The notes under the pieces were generated by a model. The model saw nothing but the letters and a program-made list of their open reading frames with translations, did no database searches and had not been told where the DNA came from. From NCBI GenBank assembly GCA_011170375.1, contig DUEV01000005.1:185894-249893 (forward strand): DNA of 64,000 nucleotides, in the 5' to 3' direction. Made by a program: the position numbers and the translations under genes. This stretch comes from Dehalococcoidia bacterium. Lineage in GTDB: Bacteria; Chloroflexota; Dehalococcoidia; Dehalococcoidales; Fen-1064. Within the stretch, counting starts at the first letter, position 1; each line of letters begins with the position of its first letter. This document shows positions 1 through 7,236 of this stretch, piece after piece.

Positions 1-122
1 ATGATAGTAATGTATCCTGCCACCGGCGAATCACGCCTAGTTAATGGCTTGACCAGCACTGATATCAGCACGAAGGAGATTACTGGCAGCAGGAAGATTA
101 GCCAGAAGCCTTGGCTCGACAT
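1..122 (-). CDS. nuoL: NADH-quinone oxidoreductase subunit L, N-terminal fragment (partial)
   Basis: This is the first 40 codons of a gene that continues past the window start. The ATG is at 122-120 and overlaps the stop of the upstream DUF2007 gene as TAATG. The translated stretch begins MSSQGFWLIFLLPVISFVLI and is a hydrophobic first membrane segment followed by a basic loop. By position after nuoJ and nuoK it should be NuoL, the large proton-pumping antiporter-like membrane subunit of complex I. The fragment is too short to prove this by motif; NuoM or NuoN would be the alternatives. Confidence 0.6.
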   Translation of the reverse strand, partial: MSSQGFWLIFLLPVISFVLISVLVKPLTRRDSPVAGYITI

Positions 123-316
123 TACAGTTTCCTCAGTACCTCTTCAATCACGTGTCTTTTATCTTCGGGGACCAGGATGCGATAGGTTGTCAGTTCTTGC
201 CCGATGGGCAGACCGGACTCCGGCATGATGCGGGTGGGTATTCCCTCTCCTTCGAAGAACTCCTTCCACATTTCTGCCATCATCAGGTTTGGTGTTTTCT
301 TAATCTCTACCCACAT
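122..316 (-). CDS. small DUF2007-type protein inside the complex I operon
   Basis: This 64-residue soluble protein lies between nuoK (6-nt gap) and nuoL (TAATG overlap), so it is translated with the operon. Its pattern matches the DUF2007 'putative signal transducing protein' fold: an N-terminal strand, the helix NLMMAEMWKEFFEGEGIP that reads like 'moves across, bypassing', then a strand with the motif YRILVPED and a C-terminal helix. The family has no established enzymatic role and resembles small ligand-binding or PII-like domains. It is not a complex I subunit. An accessory or regulatory function for the complex is inferred only from its place in the operon. Confidence 0.7.
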   Translation of the reverse strand: MWVEIKKTPNLMMAEMWKEFFEGEGIPTRIMPESGLPIGQELTTYRILVPEDKRHVIEEVLRKL

Positions 317-322
317 GGTCCC

Positions 323-634
323 TTACCGCTTCATCGAGTCTATATCCGTGGGGTCAACCGTGCCTTTACGCCTGTATATCGCCATTATTATTGCCAGGCC
401 TACGGCTGCTTCGGCAGCTGCCACGGCCATAATGAAAATCGCAAAGACGTGCCCTGTTAGCATTTCGGGCGCGACATAACGGGAGAAGGCGACCAGTGCG
501 ATATTGACTGCGTTGAGCATAATCTCGATGCACAGTAATATGGCGATGGTGTTGCGCTTGGACAGTGCCCCGTACAGGCCGATGGCGAACAGGACAGCCG
601 AGAGCACGAGGTAATGTTCCAGACCTACTGACAT
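323..634 (-). CDS. nuoK: NADH-quinone oxidoreductase subunit K
   Basis: This 103-residue membrane protein has three predicted transmembrane helices and is the normal length for NuoK. The family pattern is clear: an N-terminal [20 protein letters not shown], then the helix [16 protein letters not shown] containing the conserved membrane glutamate (E of IEIMLN), and a third helix with [17 protein letters not shown] carrying the second conserved glutamate. These buried acids belong to the proton path of the antiporter-like membrane arm. The gene starts 3 nt after the nuoJ stop and is part of the nuoA-L operon. Confidence 0.93.
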   Translation of the reverse strand: MSVGLEHYLVLSAVLFAIGLYGALSKRNTIAILLCIEIMLNAVNIALVAFSRYVAPEMLTGHVFAIFIMAVAAAEAAVGLAIIMAIYRRKGTVDPTDIDSMKR

Positions 635-637
635 ACT

Positions 638-1126
638 TTACTTCTCCCTCACCAGAACAATGGCTCCGATGATGGCCGCCAGCAGCAGGACGGCGGCAAT
701 CTCTACCGTCAGGATATAGCCGTTTTCACCAAAGAGCCTGCCTGCCAGTGTGGCAGTTGTCGGCTCCACCGGCGCTCCTGCCGAAACTCCCCACGGGGTG
801 TTGAACACAGCAAAAATGGTCGTTCCAATAAATAGCAGGGCTACCAGAAGGGCCGGAAAGCGCAGCTTGTTGGACAGGCTGCCGCGCTGAACATCCCGCG
901 TGAGCATTATGCCCAGGATGAGCAGTATTGAAATAGCACCAACGTAGACCAGAATCTGTACGGCCGCCAGAAAATCGGCGCTCAGAGTAACATAGAGGCC
1001 GGCCACCATGATAAAACACAGCACCAGGGCAAGCGCTGCTCGGAAGACGTCACGCAGCAGCACCACCGCCAGTGCGGCGGCGACACTGACGATGGCCAGC
1101 AGCCAAAAGGCGAAATCCAGTGCCAT
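638..1126 (-). CDS. nuoJ: NADH-quinone oxidoreductase subunit J
   Basis: This 162-residue protein has five predicted transmembrane helices. The helix-3 region VQILVYVGAISILLILGIML is the NuoJ/ND6 signature, containing the hinge that couples quinone chemistry to the membrane arm. Downstream are a loop with basic residues (RDVQRGSLSNKLRF) and two further helices, the last ending in VLVREK. The length is typical for bacterial NuoJ. It sits between nuoI (7-nt gap) and nuoK (3-nt gap), the usual order of bacterial complex I operons. Confidence 0.92.
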   Translation of the reverse strand: MALDFAFWLLAIVSVAAALAVVLLRDVFRAALALVLCFIMVAGLYVTLSADFLAAVQILVYVGAISILLILGIMLTRDVQRGSLSNKLRFPALLVALLFIGTTIFAVFNTPWGVSAGAPVEPTTATLAGRLFGENGYILTVEIAAVLLLAAIIGAIVLVREK

Positions 1127-1133
1127 CGCTCTG

Positions 1134-1616
1134 TTACTCCTTCCGGTTTATTAACAGTTCCTGTTCAGGCAGGTCTTTATCAACCTCAGGGCGGAAATAG
1201 GCACTTGCCTGTTTGTTCTCTATCAGCATATCGTCCCGGGAAAGCACCAGCTCACTGCGCCGGTACTTAGCCAGTTCGAAGGCATAGGCCATGAATAGGG
1301 CATCATAGGGGCAGGCCTCGACACATAGGCCACACGAGATACAGTAGCCGGTGTCTACCTCAAATACTTCGACGTTATAGTTGTTTTCCTCACCCACGGA
1401 GGTCACGATATGGATAACCCCTTGTGGACAGGTCTTGGCGCAGGTGGCACAGCCGGTGCATTTTTCTTTGTTCCAGACCAACTCATTGCCACGGGTGCGG
1501 CGGGACACCGTCAATTTCTGTTCCGGGTACTGCGTGGTTATCCGGCGCCGCAGCAGGTTCCTCATGGTTACTGTCATGCCCTTGGCAATGCCAATGCCAT
1601 ATCGCTCAAACTTCAA
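1134..1616 (-). CDS. nuoI: NADH-quinone oxidoreductase subunit I (2x[4Fe-4S] ferredoxin-like)
   Basis: This 160-residue protein carries two [4Fe-4S] motifs, CTGCATCAKTCPQG and CISCGLCVEACPYDA. They bind clusters N6a and N6b, which carry electrons from the peripheral arm toward NuoB. The N-terminus (RYGIGIAKGMTVTMRNLLRRRITTQYPEQ) is the amphipathic anchor typical of NuoI. The start overlaps the end of nuoH by 11 nt. Because no NuoE, NuoF or NuoG gene is present in the operon, electrons probably enter here or near here from an unknown donor such as ferredoxin. That donor is inference. Confidence 0.94.
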   Translation of the reverse strand: MKFERYGIGIAKGMTVTMRNLLRRRITTQYPEQKLTVSRRTRGNELVWNKEKCTGCATCAKTCPQGVIHIVTSVGEENNYNVEVFEVDTGYCISCGLCVEACPYDALFMAYAFELAKYRRSELVLSRDDMLIENKQASAYFRPEVDKDLPEQELLINRKE

Positions 1617-2730
1617 CTCTGCCCCATCCTAACTTGAAGAGTTTGCTTCCCAGCAGTACCAGTACAACCGTAATAGCCCAGTTAATTGGTATTACGTAGA
1701 GCGGGAGGGCATCCGGCCAGGCCAGTACCTGTATCGCCGTTATAATCAGGTTTACCAGCGCCAGCGGGAACATAAACTTCCAGGCCAGTGCCATCAGCTG
1801 GTCTATCCGGACACGCGGCAATGTCGCCCTGGTCCATATCATGATGAAGTCTACGATGAATATCTTTATCAATAACCATAGCCAAGGTGGCAGCCCCGGT
1901 CCCTGCCAGCCGCCGAGGAATAGGGTGGCGATTAAGGTGGACATGACCACCATTTCGCCGAACTCTCCCAGGAAAAACATGGCCCACTTTATGCCTGAAT
2001 ACTCGGTGTGGAAACCGGCCACAAGCTCGGAGTCTGCCTCCATCAGGTCAAATGGACTGCGGTTTATTTCGGCACAGCCACCAACGAAGAGGAGGAGGAA
2101 GCCGAGGGGTTGCAGCACGATAAAGGGCACACGCTCCTGTGCTATTACGATGTCGTTTAGCGATAACGAACCGGCCAGCACAACGACACCGGCCAGGGCT
2201 AAAACCACCGGAATCTCATAGCTGACCACGGCGGCTATCATGCGCATCGCACCCAGCATCGAATATTTGTTACCGGAGCTCCAGCCGGCCATAAAGACGC
2301 CGATGGTAGAAATCGAACCGATAGCGATAACGAAAAGGATACCTACGTTCAGGTCTGCTAGCAGGGCGCCGTTCTGGAAGGGGACGACGGCGAAAACGGC
2401 GATTACCGGGGCGAAGTTTACTATCGGGGCCAGCCAGAAGATGAGTATATCGGCGTTTGTCGGGTTTACCCCCTCCTTGAGTAACAGCTTGAGGGCGGCA
2501 GCGATGTTCTGGAAGAATCCGAAAGGTCCGGTCCGGTTGGGACCTATTCGTGCTGCAAACCAGGCGATAATCCGGCGCTCCAGATAGATGAAGATGATGA
2601 CCATTACCAGGATAAATACTATGAGGATGACGGTGAATACCAGCCAGTGCCACCACTCATTGCCCGGCCAGTCCGGGGCTACGGGTGCGAGGTGGCGCAA
2701 AGCGTCAACCGTGATATTCGGGCCTACCAT
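1606..2730 (-). CDS. nuoH: NADH-quinone oxidoreductase subunit H
   Basis: This 374-residue polytopic membrane protein forms part of the quinone-binding chamber of complex I. Diagnostic stretches are YLERRIIAWFAARIGPNRTGPFGFFQ, here read as ERRIIAWFAARIGPNRTGP, then EINRSPFDLMEADSELVAGFHTEYSG and WTRATLPRVRIDQLMALAWK near the C-terminus. All are hallmark NuoH/ND1 motifs. The length is slightly above the usual 320-350 because of an extended N-terminus (VDALRHLAPVAPDWPGNEWW) and C-terminus. It overlaps nuoD by TAATG and nuoI by 11 nt, so translation is coupled. Confidence 0.95.
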   Translation of the reverse strand: MVGPNITVDALRHLAPVAPDWPGNEWWHWLVFTVILIVFILVMVIIFIYLERRIIAWFAARIGPNRTGPFGFFQNIAAALKLLLKEGVNPTNADILIFWLAPIVNFAPVIAVFAVVPFQNGALLADLNVGILFVIAIGSISTIGVFMAGWSSGNKYSMLGAMRMIAAVVSYEIPVVLALAGVVVLAGSLSLNDIVIAQERVPFIVLQPLGFLLLFVGGCAEINRSPFDLMEADSELVAGFHTEYSGIKWAMFFLGEFGEMVVMSTLIATLFLGGWQGPGLPPWLWLLIKIFIVDFIMIWTRATLPRVRIDQLMALAWKFMFPLALVNLIITAIQVLAWPDALPLYVIPINWAITVVLVLLGSKLFKLGWGRVEV

Positions 2731-3833
2731 TACCTGTCAACCTCACCCATAGTAATAGCGAAGCTGCCGAAGATAAGTATCAGGTCCTGTATCTTCCAGC
2801 CCACAATCATATCTTTAAGTGCTGTCAAGTTCATCAGGCTTGGTGCCCGGATGTGGCACCGGTACGGGGCAATAGAGCCATCGGAGACCACATGAAAACC
2901 TACCTCTCCCGTGGCTCCTTCGACATGAGCATAGGCCTCACCCGCCGGTGGCCGTACCAGTTGCGGCACATCGCTCCTGACCTCTCCGGGAGGTATTTGC
3001 TCAACCGCCTGCTCAATAATACGCAGACTCTGCCGCATTTCCTCGACCCTCACCCGGTAGCGGTCGTAGCAGTCACCCTGGATACCGGTAGGGATATCGA
3101 ATTCGAAGCGGTCATATACGGAGTAGGGGTCTGCCTTGCGTATGTCCCATTTGACCCCGCAACCACGGAGCACCGGTCCACTGGCCCCGATGTTGATTGC
3201 CGTTTCTCGCGGCAGAATACCCACACCCTTGGCGCGGGCCAGTAAAATCTCATTTTCCTTGAGAAGCCAATCATACTCATCGATACGTGTGCGCATGTGG
3301 GGGATGAATTTGCGCAGGGCTGGCAGAAATTCATCAGGGAGGTCCTGGCTGACACCGCCGATGCGCATGTAGCTGTAGAGAAGGCGCTGGCCACAGAGCA
3401 TATCAAAGAGATCCACAATATTCTCACGCTCGCGGTACATGTATAGGAACGGGGTGAAATAGGCGCCGGCATCGTTCAAGAAGGAGCCGACCGACACCAG
3501 GTGGGCAGCGATACGCTGCATTTCGGAGGTGATAACCCGGATGTATTCGGCCCGCTCAGGCACGGAAATACCGGCCAGTTTCTCTACGGCGAGGACATAG
3601 GCAAGGTTGTTTGTTATCGAAGCCACATAGTCGAGGCGGTCCGTCAGCGGGATAACGCCGCCGTATGTGCGCTCCTCGGCGAGCTTTTCAATGCCACGGT
3701 GCAGGTAGCCGAAGACCGGTTCGAGGTCGACGACGACCTCCCCGTCGAGCGTAGCCCTCATGCGGAAAACGCCATGAGTGCTCGGATGTACCGGCCCAAT
3801 GTTGAGGACAAACGGCTCGGTTCTCAGCTGCAT
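2730..3833 (-). CDS. nuoD: NADH-quinone oxidoreductase subunit D
   Basis: This 367-residue soluble 49-kDa-type subunit has the quinone-site motif GPVHPSTHGVFR near the N-terminus (with the conserved HxxxH histidine region) and TDRLDYVAS with the quinone-contacting tyrosine. The C-terminus FAITMGEVDR matches the conserved GEVDR ending that replaces the hydrogenase nickel ligands. It is a separate subunit and not a CD fusion as in Escherichia coli. It directly abuts nuoC (stop and start adjacent) and overlaps nuoH by TAATG. Confidence 0.95.
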   Translation of the reverse strand: MQLRTEPFVLNIGPVHPSTHGVFRMRATLDGEVVVDLEPVFGYLHRGIEKLAEERTYGGVIPLTDRLDYVASITNNLAYVLAVEKLAGISVPERAEYIRVITSEMQRIAAHLVSVGSFLNDAGAYFTPFLYMYRERENIVDLFDMLCGQRLLYSYMRIGGVSQDLPDEFLPALRKFIPHMRTRIDEYDWLLKENEILLARAKGVGILPRETAINIGASGPVLRGCGVKWDIRKADPYSVYDRFEFDIPTGIQGDCYDRYRVRVEEMRQSLRIIEQAVEQIPPGEVRSDVPQLVRPPAGEAYAHVEGATGEVGFHVVSDGSIAPYRCHIRAPSLMNLTALKDMIVGWKIQDLILIFGSFAITMGEVDR

Positions 3834-4271
3834 TTACAGGTAGTCCTTCCGTAGCGGATGTCCCTGGAACTCTGGCCAGAGGACGATTCGTTTCATATTA
3901 GGATGACCTTCAAAAGTGATTCCCATGAGGTCGTAAATTTCTCGCTCCTGATGGTCAGCGCTACGCCACAGGCTGACCAGCGAGGGTAGTGAGGGGTTTT
4001 CCCGGGAGCAGCGGGCTTTTAATGTCAGGCTATGGTTGTGCTCCATAGAGACGAACAGGTAGACGACCTCGAAATACTGGTAGTAATCGACCGCCGTGAT
4101 TGTGGTCAGGTAGTCGAAATCAAGCCCGGCGGTATTCTTCAAAAAGGCAGCCACATCCGGTAAAAACTCACCCTTGATAACAATAGCAGTATCAGTTACC
4201 TCACTGATGGCACCGGGCAAGCTTTCGTTTATTTGCTTGGCAATTTCTGAAGCTAAGAGGGCGGTAGTCAT
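3834..4271 (-). CDS. nuoC: NADH-quinone oxidoreductase subunit C
   Basis: This 145-residue 30-kDa-type subunit of the peripheral arm is shorter than many NuoC proteins but has the conserved core. DFDYLTTITAVDYYQYFEVVYLF is followed by the family signature around ADHQEREIYDLMGITFEGHPNMKRIVL (seen here as HQEREIYDLMGITFEGHP), and the protein ends in WPEFQGHPLRKDYL. An SD-like AGGA lies just before the ATG. It sits between the small KOW/SH3-like gene and nuoD. Confidence 0.94.
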   Translation of the reverse strand: MTTALLASEIAKQINESLPGAISEVTDTAIVIKGEFLPDVAAFLKNTAGLDFDYLTTITAVDYYQYFEVVYLFVSMEHNHSLTLKARCSRENPSLPSLVSLWRSADHQEREIYDLMGITFEGHPNMKRIVLWPEFQGHPLRKDYL

Positions 4272-4294
4272 TTTTTCCTACTATCAGTCCGCAG

Positions 4295-4489
4295 CTATTG
4301 TATCTTCTCCAGTTCAGTCTCGGGGAATGCCATGTCATAACCCGTCTTGTCAGCCCGCATGATGACGTAACCCAGCGGGTCCTCTTTCACCTCGGTAATC
4401 TGCCCCTCCCAGTTGGCTATCTTGTATCCCCCGGGCCAGCCCGGCCTGTCCAGGACTCTGACCCTGTCACCTACGTTGAATTTCGTCAC
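4295..4489 (-). CDS. small SH3/KOW-like protein embedded between nuoB and nuoC
   Basis: A 64-residue protein with a GTG start at 4489-4487 preceded by a good Shine-Dalgarno GAGGAG at 4498-4503. The sequence begins TKFNVGDRVRVLDRPGWPGG and continues with WEGQITEVKEDPLGYVIMR, the strand-and-turn pattern of KOW or SH3-like barrels that line RNA- or protein-binding surfaces. I do not recognise a named family. It has no cysteines and no membrane segment, so it is not a cofactor-binding subunit. Its place inside a tightly spaced operon suggests a complex I accessory or assembly factor; this is inference. Confidence 0.65.
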   Translation of the reverse strand: MTKFNVGDRVRVLDRPGWPGGYKIANWEGQITEVKEDPLGYVIMRADKTGYDMAFPETELEKIQ

Positions 4490-4521
4490 TGGTCTAACTC
4501 CTCATCCTAGTTTCAGCGACG

Positions 4522-5145
4522 TTACTCGCCGTTATTTTGAGGTTGGCCACCCCTGCTGAAATTGTATCTTCTGCCAATCTTTGCCTGCAGCATCTGTATA
4601 CCATGCAGCAGTGCTTCCGGACGCGGTGGACAACCGGGTACGTAGACGTCGACCGGAATAATGCGGTTGTATCCGGGGACTACGTTATACGACGAACGAA
4701 AGATGCCACCACTGATGCCACATGCACCCATGGCGATAACCCACTTTGGCTCGGCCATCTGGTTGTATATCCGCCTCACATTGGGTGCCATTTTCCACGT
4801 CAGTGTGCCGGCAGTAATCATCAGGTCGGCCTGGCGTGGCGAAGCCCGTAGGACTTCCATGCCAAAGCGCCCCATGTCAAAGCGGGGACCCATCACGGAA
4901 ATAAACTCGAAGGCGCAGCACGCCGGGAAGCAGATAACCGGCCATATAGAGGAACGTCGTCCCCAGTTAATTATCCAGTCCAGCTTGGTCAGCAGGACAC
5001 TCTGGCTCAACTCCTCGTCCAGCCAGCTGTCAGGGTCAGGGATTGGCTCTTTACTGGCTGCTTTCAGGTCCTCAATAACCTGTCCTTCAACCAGGTCAAG
5101 TTCCGCATCCGAATATAATCGTTCCCTGCCGCTGCTTACTTCCAT
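4522..5145 (-). CDS. nuoB: NADH-quinone oxidoreductase subunit B
   Basis: This subunit carries cluster N2, the last cluster before quinone. The four cysteine ligands are visible: the adjacent pair in [10 protein letters not shown], one in GACGISGG and one in [15 protein letters not shown] chose ATG 5145 (207 residues) because AGAAGG lies 7 nt upstream; an in-frame GTG at 5166 would add seven residues. The start lies inside the end of nuoA, overlapping by 10 nt. The first 60 residues are an acidic extension beyond the usual NuoB core. Confidence 0.95.
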   Translation of the reverse strand: MEVSSGRERLYSDAELDLVEGQVIEDLKAASKEPIPDPDSWLDEELSQSVLLTKLDWIINWGRRSSIWPVICFPACCAFEFISVMGPRFDMGRFGMEVLRASPRQADLMITAGTLTWKMAPNVRRIYNQMAEPKWVIAMGACGISGGIFRSSYNVVPGYNRIIPVDVYVPGCPPRPEALLHGIQMLQAKIGRRYNFSRGGQPQNNGE

Positions 5146-5507
5146 TCTAGAACCTTCTTCTGCCACGCATAAAGATAGGCAACCAGAATAATGACAATGA
5201 AAATGATTGCCCCGGCAAGACCAAAAGTCCCCAGTTCCCTCAGCTTAGCGGCCCATGGATAGAGGAAGACCGCCAGAATATCCAGGGCGAGGAATATCAG
5301 GGCATAGAAGTAGTATCGGAAGTTGAACTGCACCCACGTTTTACCAATCGTCTCCATGCCGCATTCGAAGGAAGCATTCTTAATGGGATTGGGGTTGTGG
5401 GGTACCAGTTTAAGGAACCTGAGAACTACCGGGATGATAACTAATAAACAGCTAAAGGCAATGGCAGCAATTATGAAAAGTCCAACGAAGCCGAAGTCTG
5501 CTAGCAA
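5136..5507 (-). CDS. nuoA: NADH-quinone oxidoreductase subunit A
   Basis: This 123-residue subunit has three predicted transmembrane helices and is the first gene of the complex I operon. The conserved loop after helix 1 is present: [22 protein letters not shown], shortened here to the core ECGMETIG with its invariant cysteine. It is followed by [24 protein letters not shown], the NuoA/ND3 signature. A promoter candidate lies just upstream at 5539-5568. Nothing resembling nuoE, nuoF or nuoG lies upstream; the next gene diverges on the other strand. Confidence 0.95.
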   Translation of the reverse strand: MLADFGFVGLFIIAAIAFSCLLVIIPVVLRFLKLVPHNPNPIKNASFECGMETIGKTWVQFNFRYYFYALIFLALDILAVFLYPWAAKLRELGTFGLAGAIIFIVIILVAYLYAWQKKVLEWK

Positions 5508-5538
5508 CTAATGCCTCCCTGGTCACAAACCAGAAAAA

Positions 5539-5568
5539 AGTATACCACACACAATTTAGTAAAGGCAA
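5539..5568 (-). promoter_or_regulatory. candidate sigma-70 promoter for the complex I operon
   Basis: Reading the minus strand, a -35 box TTGCCT (5568-5563) and a -10 box TATACT (5544-5539) are separated by 18 bases. They lie about 30 bases upstream of the nuoA start codon, pointing into the operon. The -10 matches 5 of 6 consensus positions and the -35 four of 6. This is a sequence match only. Confidence 0.5.
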
Positions 5569-5700
5569 GGACTATTCTGGTAACAACCTGTCTGATTCAG
5601 CTGCCCCTCTTGATAAATCGGCAGACTAAGGGTATAGTGTTGATTGACTTGGGCCTGCTTAGAGCATGCGGCCTGTTTTTCCATGGGGATTGGAAGCAAG

Positions 5701-7236
5701 ATGATGGGACTCGATTTAAACAAAAAGGTCAGGAAGGAATCGCTTGATAATTTGACCGAATCCGGTGCAATGCCGCTCTTAATCCGGACGAGTGAGATTC
5801 TCAGCGAGTCCGGAGTTCGGGGATATGTCGTTGGTGGTCTCGTGCGTGATACGTTGCTTGGCAGGGCTACGCCTGATATCGATATTGCTGTCAATGCCGA
5901 TGCGCTTGAGATTGCCCGCCGGTTAGCTGATGCCCTCAGTGGCAAATACGTCCTGCTGGACGAGACCTTCGGGGTAGCCAGGGTAATCGCTGCTGAGGAA
6001 AAAATGACTGGAAAACCGTGGCAACTCGATTTCTCTTCTTATGAAGGTGACATCGAGCAAGACCTGGCGCGGCGTGATTTCACGGTAGACGCGCTGGCAA
6101 TCGATATAGACCAATTGGTTAAGGACTCCCGGAGCGTGTGGCTGATTGACCCTTTCAATGGATGTGGGGACCTTGACCAGAAGTTAGTCCGGAGTGTCAG
6201 CGAGGGGGTGTTTGGGGCAGACGCCGTCCGTCTGTTGAGAGCGGTGCGGCTTGCCGCCGAGCTTGGTTTTACCATTGACGGTGACACTGAAATGCAGATT
6301 CGCCGGTGCGCTCACCTCGTTACCGGTGTCGCCGGTGAGCGGGTCAGGGAGGAGATGCTCCGTCTCCTCGTTTTGCCTGGCAGTGGACGTTTTGTTGCCT
6401 ACCTAGATAAGCTATGTCTGCTGACAGCCGTGTTGCCGGAACTGGCTGTGTTAAAGGGTGTTGAGCAACCCAAGGAGCACTTCTGGGATGTCTTTGACCA
6501 TTCTCTGCAGACAGTGATAGCCGTTGATTTTCTCCTCCGGCGGGGAGATTGGGAGCATGCCGACGGTGAGTTAATGGCGACTGTCCCCTGGTCAGATGAG
6601 CTTGCCCGGCATTTTGAGCAGGAGGTCAGCAGTGGTGGTGCCGGAGGGGCGCTCCTCAGGCTGGCGGCACTGCTGCATGACGTCGCCAAGCCGCAGACAA
6701 AGACGATTGAGCCCGACGGGCGGATGCGTTTCCTGGGACATGCCCAGGAGGGGGCGTCACTGACGGTTGCTATCCTGGAGAGATTGAGATTCAGCACGAA
6801 AGAAATCAGGCTGGTCGAGACCATGGTGAGGTACCACCTCCGCCCGATGCAGATGAGCCAGGAGGGGCTGCCTAGCCACCGGGCGATTTACCGTTACTTC
6901 CGTGACGCTGGAGAGGCTGGTATAGATACTCTCTTTTTGAGCATGGCTGACCACCTGGCAACCAGAGGCCCGCAGCTAGACCGGGCGGGCTGGCAGGAGC
7001 ATACCCGCATCGTCGATTACGTCCTCAAGCAGTACTACGAACAGCAAAAGCAGGTCCGCCCTGTGAAGCTGGTTGACGGGCATGACCTGATTAATATCTT
7101 CGGGCTCAGTCCTGGCCCTGGCCTCGGAGGGCTCCTTGAGGCGGTGCGTGAGGCACAGGCTGTCGGGGAGATAACCAGCCGTGAGGAGGCGCTGGAGTAC
7201 GTCCGTAAACATCTGGCAACTGAGGAAGACGCATGA
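5701..7236 (+). CDS. CCA tRNA nucleotidyltransferase / poly(A)-polymerase family with HD domain
   Basis: This 511-residue class II nucleotidyltransferase adds CC, A or CCA to tRNA 3' ends. The head domain shows YVVGGLVRDTLLG near residue 40, the metal-binding DxD in PDIDIAV near 60, and RRDFTVDALAID, then ADAVRLLRAVRLAAELGF. A C-terminal HD domain follows with LLHDVAKPQTK near residue 323 and a later VRYHLRPMQ, suggesting phosphohydrolase activity. I chose ATG 5701 because GGAAG lies just upstream; earlier in-frame starts give an unrelated-looking N-terminus. Its stop overlaps secD as ATGA. A second, HD-less paralogue lies at 27852-29111. Confidence 0.88.
   Translation: MMGLDLNKKVRKESLDNLTESGAMPLLIRTSEILSESGVRGYVVGGLVRDTLLGRATPDIDIAVNADALEIARRLADALSGKYVLLDETFGVARVIAAEEKMTGKPWQLDFSSYEGDIEQDLARRDFTVDALAIDIDQLVKDSRSVWLIDPFNGCGDLDQKLVRSVSEGVFGADAVRLLRAVRLAAELGFTIDGDTEMQIRRCAHLVTGVAGERVREEMLRLLVLPGSGRFVAYLDKLCLLTAVLPELAVLKGVEQPKEHFWDVFDHSLQTVIAVDFLLRRGDWEHADGELMATVPWSDELARHFEQEVSSGGAGGALLRLAALLHDVAKPQTKTIEPDGRMRFLGHAQEGASLTVAILERLRFSTKEIRLVETMVRYHLRPMQMSQEGLPSHRAIYRYFRDAGEAGIDTLFLSMADHLATRGPQLDRAGWQEHTRIVDYVLKQYYEQQKQVRPVKLVDGHDLINIFGLSPGPGLGGLLEAVREAQAVGEITSREEALEYVRKHLATEEDA

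Noticed and set aside
726..1019. Long open frame antisense or out of frame within nuoJ
   Set aside because: It is a shadow of nuoJ; residues are arginine- and cysteine-rich with no motif.
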